A stretch of 8,581 nt of DNA, taken from assembly GCA_937888635.1 (NCBI GenBank), contig CALARG010000012.1, positions 1 to 8,581 on the forward strand, read 5' to 3'. The notes below the pieces were generated by a model. It searched no databases. It saw nothing but the letters and a program-made list of their open reading frames with translations, and was not told where the DNA came from. Position numbers and translations under genes: made by a program. This document shows, piece by piece, positions 4,851-8,581 of the stretch (its first letter is position 1; every line of letters begins with the position of its first letter). This stretch comes from an uncultured Alphaproteobacteria bacterium (GTDB lineage: Bacteria > Pseudomonadota > Alphaproteobacteria > Rs-D84).

Positions 4851-6258
4851 ATGGACATTGTTCTAATTGTTTTAAAACATTTTGAACATCGTTATTTATT
4901 GAAACGGTTATTGTTCTTTGCAGACCGTCCTTGTATGTATAGTTAAACTTTGCGTCCTTAAATTCTGGCAAAGCCTCGTACGCCTGTTGGAACGGGGCCA
5001 GCATTGCGCTGAACCACTGGCGACCACGGCACAGGCACCCATTGCGAACATCGGCTGCAACGACTGCGGTTGCGGTGTTTGGATATTTTGTATCCAAATC
5101 GTGGTCTGTCATCATCAAACAGCGTGCCCCAAACCCATAGAAGTTTGCGTCGTCTGACAAGAATTTATAAACCAACCCATCGCTGGCGCCGGCCTGTTTC
5201 AGTGCGTATGCCATGCCGTCTGTGCAACACGCCTGGGCGGAACGCATCAGCATTTTATAGCGATTCAACAGCGGTGCCGCCACCGGGTGTGACGCATCAA
5301 TATCTTTGTTGCAGTATGCCACATCAACAAATTCTGCCATATTAATATCGCGCAGTTTTTTGCTGCGTGGCGAAACAGTTTCGCGCACAATTGGCTTTCT
5401 GCGCCAAATTGCGCATTCTGTTTCCGATTCAAATGGACAGCCATCGTCAAAACCAAATGTTTCTTCTACGACCGCGGTCATATCCTGGGCGGTATATTCT
5501 GGTTTTGGTTCAATAATCTGTTGCTTTTTTTGTGTAAACGCGGCCACGCGTTCGTCCACAGTCGCAGGTTTTAATTTTATATCAACCGTATCAGATTCTG
5601 TTTCAGATTTTGCAAACCACAGATTCCCAGATGGTTTTTGTGGTGCCAGCAATTCTTCAACGCGTGCGCGTGTTGCGGCGGCATCTTCCATATTTAATTT
5701 GTATAATTCCGCCGGGTCTATTGTTTCTGCTTCTTCGTGTGAAATTTCGCGAACATAGATTTCAGGTGTTGGCTTTAGATACCAATCTGAAAAATCTTTG
5801 TATTTATAACTGTTGATTGATTCGTCCCAAATCGGTACGCCGTCACGCCAATCTACGGTCTTATCAGTGCTTGCACCAACATATTGTCCATGCACCCCAT
5901 CCCACAGGGCAGGGCGTGTATCTTCTGGTACAGGTTTTATTGACAGCATTTTTACCGTGCGCATTGGAATCTGGTCATCTGCAATCAGCTGCACAGGTTC
6001 TGCATACTGTGGCACAGCGGGAACTGTCGCCGCCGGCATTTGTGCGACATTCGGGTCTGATTCCATCCATGTCGCCTGTGGCGCCACAGGTGTTGGCGTT
6101 GCCACGACGATTGTGGTCGGCTGTTCCTGGGTCCATTCAAATTCTTCAAACACCATTGGTTGAATATCACAATCAGGCCCCGTGCAGTCAGATGCGCGTG
6201 CCCCAAACGCCCCACACATACACAGCAGGGACGAAAAAATAAATATCTTGGTTTTCAT
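4849..6258 (-). CDS. Secreted cysteine-rich protein of unknown function, 469 aa
   Basis: I do not recognise a family. Residues 1-22 form a Sec signal peptide (MKTKIFIFSSLLCMCGAFGA, with ARA before the likely cleavage site). There is no lipobox, so it is probably a soluble periplasmic or exported protein. The mature part has DCTGPDC at 24-30, a Pro/Thr/Val/Ala-rich linker (about 45-95), a Trp/Tyr/Asp-rich middle (about 115-175, with WDGVHGQYVG and DWRDGVPIWDES), a charged helical part (about 170-250) and a cysteine-rich C-terminal domain (about 270-469). Mature cysteines lie at 25, 30, 274, 282, 316, 344, 345, 380, 408, 410 and 468, suggesting disulfide bonds. There is no transmembrane segment after the signal. 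No Shine-Dalgarno site is seen; a TATAAT ends seven bases before the ATG, so the mRNA is probably leaderless. It is divergent from the OMP gene and may share its envelope role; that is inference. Confidence 0.8.
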   Translation of the reverse strand: MKTKIFIFSSLLCMCGAFGARASDCTGPDCDIQPMVFEEFEWTQEQPTTIVVATPTPVAPQATWMESDPNVAQMPAATVPAVPQYAEPVQLIADDQIPMRTVKMLSIKPVPEDTRPALWDGVHGQYVGASTDKTVDWRDGVPIWDESINSYKYKDFSDWYLKPTPEIYVREISHEEAETIDPAELYKLNMEDAAATRARVEELLAPQKPSGNLWFAKSETESDTVDIKLKPATVDERVAAFTQKKQQIIEPKPEYTAQDMTAVVEETFGFDDGCPFESETECAIWRRKPIVRETVSPRSKKLRDINMAEFVDVAYCNKDIDASHPVAAPLLNRYKMLMRSAQACCTDGMAYALKQAGASDGLVYKFLSDDANFYGFGARCLMMTDHDLDTKYPNTATAVVAADVRNGCLCRGRQWFSAMLAPFQQAYEALPEFKDAKFNYTYKDGLQRTITVSINNDVQNVLKQLEQCP

Positions 6259-6265
6259 GCCTATA

Positions 6266-6293
6266 ATTATATCACAAAAAAGAATCGTTTAAA
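6266..6293 (-). promoter_or_regulatory. Predicted promoter of the secreted-protein gene
   Basis: Minus-strand TTTAAA (plus-strand 6288-6293), 16 bp, then a perfect TATAAT (6266-6271). Only seven bases separate the -10 from the ATG at 6258, so transcription should start at or next to the start codon. Confidence 0.6.
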
Positions 6294-6320
6294 ACAGGTT
6301 TTTCAATACCTTTTTCTGTT
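6293..6320. promoter_or_regulatory. Possible operator between divergent promoters
   Basis: Nested inverted repeats lie between the two -35 boxes: AACAG (6293-6297) with CTGTT (6316-6320), and inside them AGGT (6296-6299) with ACCT (6308-6311). The outer arms touch both -35 hexamers, a placement that could let one regulator control both genes. The arms are short and T-runs are common here, so this is weak. Confidence 0.25.
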
Positions 6321-6347
6321 GTGGTTTTTGTTGTGACAGATTATACT
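6319..6347 (+). promoter_or_regulatory. Predicted promoter of the first OMP gene
   Basis: TTGTGG (6319-6324), 17 bp, TATACT (6342-6347). The start of transcription is expected near 6354, giving a leader of about 28 nt that carries the AAGGAAG ribosome binding site. Confidence 0.6.
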
Positions 6348-6381
6348 GTGGAATGTATTCACAATACCAAAAGGAAGACGA

Positions 6382-7335
6382 ATGAAAAAACTATCAATTA
6401 TTGCGTTATTGTCAATCATAGCCTTGCCTGGTTTTGCGGCGACTGACCCGTCTGATGCGCCAAAATCAGATGTCGCAGCCGAACAGAAATTAACGGATGC
6501 AGAAAAATTAAAACTGAAACAAGAATTCAAAGATGAAATTAAATCAGAATTAAAGCAAGAATATGCAGATGCCAAACATTCTGAAAAAATTGCATTCCCG
6601 CACGGTGTCCAGATTGGTGCAGGCATTTCTGCCACTGGTGGTCTGAATGGTTTTATTGGTTATGCAAACAAAGAATTTGATTCTTTTTGGGCAAAAAGAT
6701 TTGGTGTTCGTTTTGATTTTGCAACAACAAAACCTATCAAATCCTTAATAGACGATGGCATTGATGCTGTAATGGGGGATGATGGAATTGATATTGGTGA
6801 CAATCTGACAATTGCAGATGGAAAATTGGATGCGTCGCATTTTGCAGCCTTGGTTGACTTTTATCCATTCGGTGATTCTTGGTTGTTGGGTGGCTGGCGT
6901 ATAACCGGCGGTTATGCATTTGGTGATATGGATATGTCCGCGAACATTGCTGGCACATTTGATGGCCCGTCTGACAGATATGAATTTGAATTGTCTGGTC
7001 AAAAATATGCATATACCGGCAACTCTGTGCACGGTACCGCAGACCTGGATTGGAAATACCGCGGTCCATATCTGGGAACGGGTTTTGATATTGGCTTGTT
7101 TGCCGGATTAAAGATTTATGTTGATGCAGGTGTTGTGTTTACAAATAAATCTGCCCAATTGTCGCTGGATATCCCAACGGATAACCTGCAACAGTATAAT
7201 GGCACGACATGGGAATCGGTTGATATTCCTGAATTGAATGCGGTAATAGACGAAACATTATCAGATGCTCAGTCTGAATTGGATGATTTAAAGTTCTATC
7301 CAATGGTAAAACTTGGGTTTATGTATCGTTTCTAA
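6382..7335 (+). CDS. Outer-membrane beta-barrel protein with charged N-terminal helix (paralog 1)
   Basis: Probable outer-membrane protein of unknown function. Residues 1-19 are a Sec signal peptide (MKKLSIIALLSIIALPGFA, cleaved before A20). Residues about 35-66 form a strongly charged helical segment (EKLKLKQEFKDEIKSELKQE at 41-60), likely a periplasmic coiled coil. From FPHGVQIGAGISATGGLNG (72-90) on, alternating aromatic/hydrophobic strands suggest a barrel, including YPFGDSWLLGGWRITGGYAF (161-180) and YRGPYLGTGFDIGLFAG (226-242). The last strand, FYPMVKLGFMYRF, ends in Phe, the typical signal for the BAM insertion machinery. A helical stretch (about 283-303) precedes this strand. The ATG at 6382 follows AAGGAAG by five bases. 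The next gene is a paralog without the charged helix; a strong terminator lies between them. Confidence 0.85.
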   Translation: MKKLSIIALLSIIALPGFAATDPSDAPKSDVAAEQKLTDAEKLKLKQEFKDEIKSELKQEYADAKHSEKIAFPHGVQIGAGISATGGLNGFIGYANKEFDSFWAKRFGVRFDFATTKPIKSLIDDGIDAVMGDDGIDIGDNLTIADGKLDASHFAALVDFYPFGDSWLLGGWRITGGYAFGDMDMSANIAGTFDGPSDRYEFELSGQKYAYTGNSVHGTADLDWKYRGPYLGTGFDIGLFAGLKIYVDAGVVFTNKSAQLSLDIPTDNLQQYNGTTWESVDIPELNAVIDETLSDAQSELDDLKFYPMVKLGFMYRF

Positions 7336-7341
7336 AAAAAC

Positions 7342-7363
7342 GCCACCTTCGGGTGGCTTTTTT
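7342..7363 (+). terminator. Rho-independent terminator after the first OMP gene
   Basis: A 6-bp stem GCCACC/GGTGGC with a UUCG tetraloop (7342-7357), preceded by seven A and followed by six T. It starts six bases after the stop codon, so the second OMP gene needs its own promoter. Confidence 0.92.
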
Positions 7364-7381
7364 ATGCGGAATTTATGCCCG

Positions 7382-7410
7382 TTGTGCTGTATATGTATTT
7401 AATGTAATAT
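7382..7410 (+). promoter_or_regulatory. Possible promoter of the second OMP gene
   Basis: TTGTGC (7382-7387), 17 bp, TAATAT (7405-7410). Both hexamers are imperfect, but a promoter is required after the terminator. The -10 lies eight bases before the ATG at 7419. Confidence 0.4.
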
Positions 7411-7418
7411 TTTTTCTG

Positions 7419-8213
7419 ATGAAGCATTTGGCTATAATGTTTTCGCTGTTGCTTGCGTCGCCTGCATTGTCGGCGACAAATTTTCCGCATGGGTTATCTG
7501 TCGGTGTTGGCGTATCGGCGACCAGTGGTCTGAATGTTGCGCTGGGGTATTATAATTCGTCGTATGCGAATTATTTATTGTCGCATTTTGGTGTGCGTGC
7601 AGACTTTGCCAGCATATCACCATTAAAGTCCGCGATTGATTCAGCGATTGATTCGTATATGCGTGATGGTCGTGATGTTGGTGATGGTGTTAAAATTGAC
7701 GAAGGCAAACTGGATGCCTGGCATGGCTCGGTTTTACTAGACTATTACCCATTTGCCGGCGCGTGGCGCATAACAGGTGGCTATGCCTGGGGGCAATCTA
7801 CATTGGATGCGGCGATATTTGGAGAAATAGAACGCGCGCCCGCACAACGATTCTATTTTTACCTGGCTGGCGATCACTTCTATTACAACGGCAATGCATT
7901 TGATGGCGCGGCAAAGATAGACTGGGCATATCGCGGGCCTTATTTTGGGACAGGGTTGGACCTAGATTTGTTTTGTGGTTTTTCCTTGTTTATGGATATT
8001 GGGGCGGTGCTAACGAATCGCCCGGCAAAACTGTCGCTGGATATCCCCCAGGAACAACTTTATATATATAATAAAGATACAGGCATGTGGTCGCCGGTCA
8101 CAATTGCGGCCCTGGACGCAGATATTGCGCGTGCCCAACGGGATGCGAATCGTAAATTATCGGATTTGCGGCTGTATCCGATGCTAAAAGTGGGGTTTAT
8201 ATACCGATTCTGA
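7419..8213 (+). CDS. Outer-membrane beta-barrel protein (paralog 2)
   Basis: A 264-aa paralog of the preceding protein. Residues 1-19 are a Sec signal peptide (MKHLAIMFSLLLASPALSA); the mature chain enters almost at once into NFPHGLSVGVGVSATSGLN (21-39), so the charged helix of paralog 1 is missing. Shared blocks: HFGVRADFA, GKLDAWHG, YYPFAGAWRITGGYAWG (109-125), YRGPYFGTGLDLDLFCG (171-187), LTNRPAKLSLDIP (198-210) and the terminal strand LYPMLKVGFIYRF with its final Phe. A charged helical stretch (about 231-250) precedes the last strand, as in paralog 1. One cysteine is found in the mature chain (186). The frame can be extended to a GTG at 7353, but that lies inside the preceding terminator; ATG 7419 gives a proper signal peptide. 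No Shine-Dalgarno site is visible. No specific function can be assigned. Confidence 0.83.
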   Translation: MKHLAIMFSLLLASPALSATNFPHGLSVGVGVSATSGLNVALGYYNSSYANYLLSHFGVRADFASISPLKSAIDSAIDSYMRDGRDVGDGVKIDEGKLDAWHGSVLLDYYPFAGAWRITGGYAWGQSTLDAAIFGEIERAPAQRFYFYLAGDHFYYNGNAFDGAAKIDWAYRGPYFGTGLDLDLFCGFSLFMDIGAVLTNRPAKLSLDIPQEQLYIYNKDTGMWSPVTIAALDADIARAQRDANRKLSDLRLYPMLKVGFIYRF

Positions 8214-8330
8214 TATGGTTATGACGATTCGTGGCTATAAACCGAATCAAAAACGGGCAAAAACCGAATCAATTTCGGCGTGTCAAAAATAAAAAACAAA
8301 AAAAGTTAAAAAATAAAAATGGCGGATTTC
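8214..8330. other. Intergenic stretch with short repeats; no gene seen
   Basis: A 10-base direct repeat ACCGAATCAA occurs at 8241-8250 and 8263-8272. It can pair in two ways: GATTCG (8226-8231) with CGAATC (8243-8248), and CCGAA (8264-8268) with TTCGG (8274-8278). No T-run follows these, so a terminator for the second OMP gene is not clear. A-tracts dominate 8285-8318. Confidence 0.45.
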
Positions 8331-8412
8331 TGCAGGTTTTAAAGTATTTTAAGATTTTTTTGAAAATTTTTTTAAAATTGCGCTTGACTTTTTCAAACTT
8401 TGAGCGCATACT
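8331..8412 (+). promoter_or_regulatory. Strong promoter with A/T-tract upstream region, probably rRNA promoter
   Basis: TTGACT (8384-8389), 17 bp, CATACT (8407-8412), then a G/C-rich stretch GCGGGC before the predicted start near 8420. T-runs ending at 8340, 8350, 8361 and 8373 recur at roughly helical spacing just upstream, like an UP element or bent DNA. Such an arrangement is typical of stable-RNA promoters under growth-rate control; that link is inferred. Confidence 0.6.
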
Positions 8413-8418
8413 AAGCGG

Positions 8419-8581
8419 GCTTTCAAGTTGAGACAACAAAACAAAAAGAAACTCAACCCCTGAAATTCTGCGGTTTACGGAACGAACGATAGAAATCAGG
8501 TTCTTGTAGAACACGCAAACATTGTGAATAAAAGCAGCTCATCAAAAATTCAAGAAGGGATGTGCAGACAGTTGAATTTGG
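8419..8581 (+). other. Probable leader of an rRNA transcript (runs off right edge)
   Basis: After the promoter there is no convincing coding frame. TTTCA-GTTGAG (8421-8432) can pair with CTCAAC-TGAAA (8452-8465) as a long hairpin, and GTTCT (8500-8504) with AGAAC (8508-8512). ACATTGTGAATA (8519-8530) and GAAGGGATGTGCAGAC (8554-8569) resemble, from memory, the boxA-adjacent sequence before alphaproteobacterial rRNA genes, especially 23S. No mature rRNA sequence is reached, so 16S or 23S cannot be decided. Confidence 0.45.

Noticed and set aside
6180..6258. Lipoprotein signal in the secreted protein
   Set aside because: The cysteines at 13, 15 and 25 lack a proper lipobox (small residue at -1); ARA before S23 fits signal peptidase I.
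7353..7418. GTG start extending the second OMP by 22 residues
   Set aside because: It begins inside the terminator hairpin of the preceding gene and would bury the signal peptide.
8231..8431. 66-aa lysine/phenylalanine-rich frame after the second OMP
   Set aside because: Its composition just mirrors the A- and T-tracts upstream of the promoter at 8384-8412; no ribosome binding site was seen.

Overview
The window looks like a chromosomal segment of a Gram-negative bacterium with a moderate-to-low GC content, probably an alphaproteobacterium. Lipid A synthesis (lpxD), FabZ and two proteins with Sec signals and C-terminal outer-membrane barrel signatures show a diderm envelope. NusA and IF-2 are of proteobacterial type. 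The last ~65 bases resemble, from memory, the boxA-like 'acattgtgaata' and 'gaagggatgtg' segments that precede rRNA in alphaproteobacteria. Placement below class (for example Rickettsiales-, Holosporales- or gut RF32-like) is a guess.

Layout. Positions 1-2335 (minus strand) hold nusA followed by the first 257 codons of infB, which runs off the left edge; the usual rimP and ylxR neighbours are missing. A divergent promoter region (about 2336-2521) separates this from a plus-strand lipid operon: lpxD, a previously unlisted 44-codon basic ORF, and fabZ, closed by a hairpin terminator. lpxA and lpxB do not follow.

Positions 4203-4850 are the most unusual part. Two ~97-bp repeats in the same orientation bracket a small island. 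Each is made of a palindrome, a 53-bp core and a CCCCCGATTGGGGG terminator. The island contains a 72-aa Cro/C1-type HTH gene (minus strand) and, upstream of it, a ~150-nt structured RNA with its own promoter and terminator. The RNA can form mutually exclusive helices, the layout expected of an attenuator or riboswitch controlling the HTH gene, or of a stand-alone small RNA.

Positions 4849-8213 hold a secreted cysteine-rich protein of unknown function (minus), divergent from two tandem paralogous outer-membrane proteins (plus), the first with an extra charged helical segment after its signal peptide. Positions 8214-8581 hold an A/T-tract-rich stretch, a strong promoter and what is probably the leader of an rRNA transcript.

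Three genes (lpxD, the secreted protein, the second OMP) have a -10 element only 7-9 bases before the ATG and no Shine-Dalgarno sequence, suggesting leaderless mRNAs. nusA, infB, fabZ, the HTH gene and the first OMP have clear ribosome binding sites. All calls come from reading the sequence; no database search or folding program was used.
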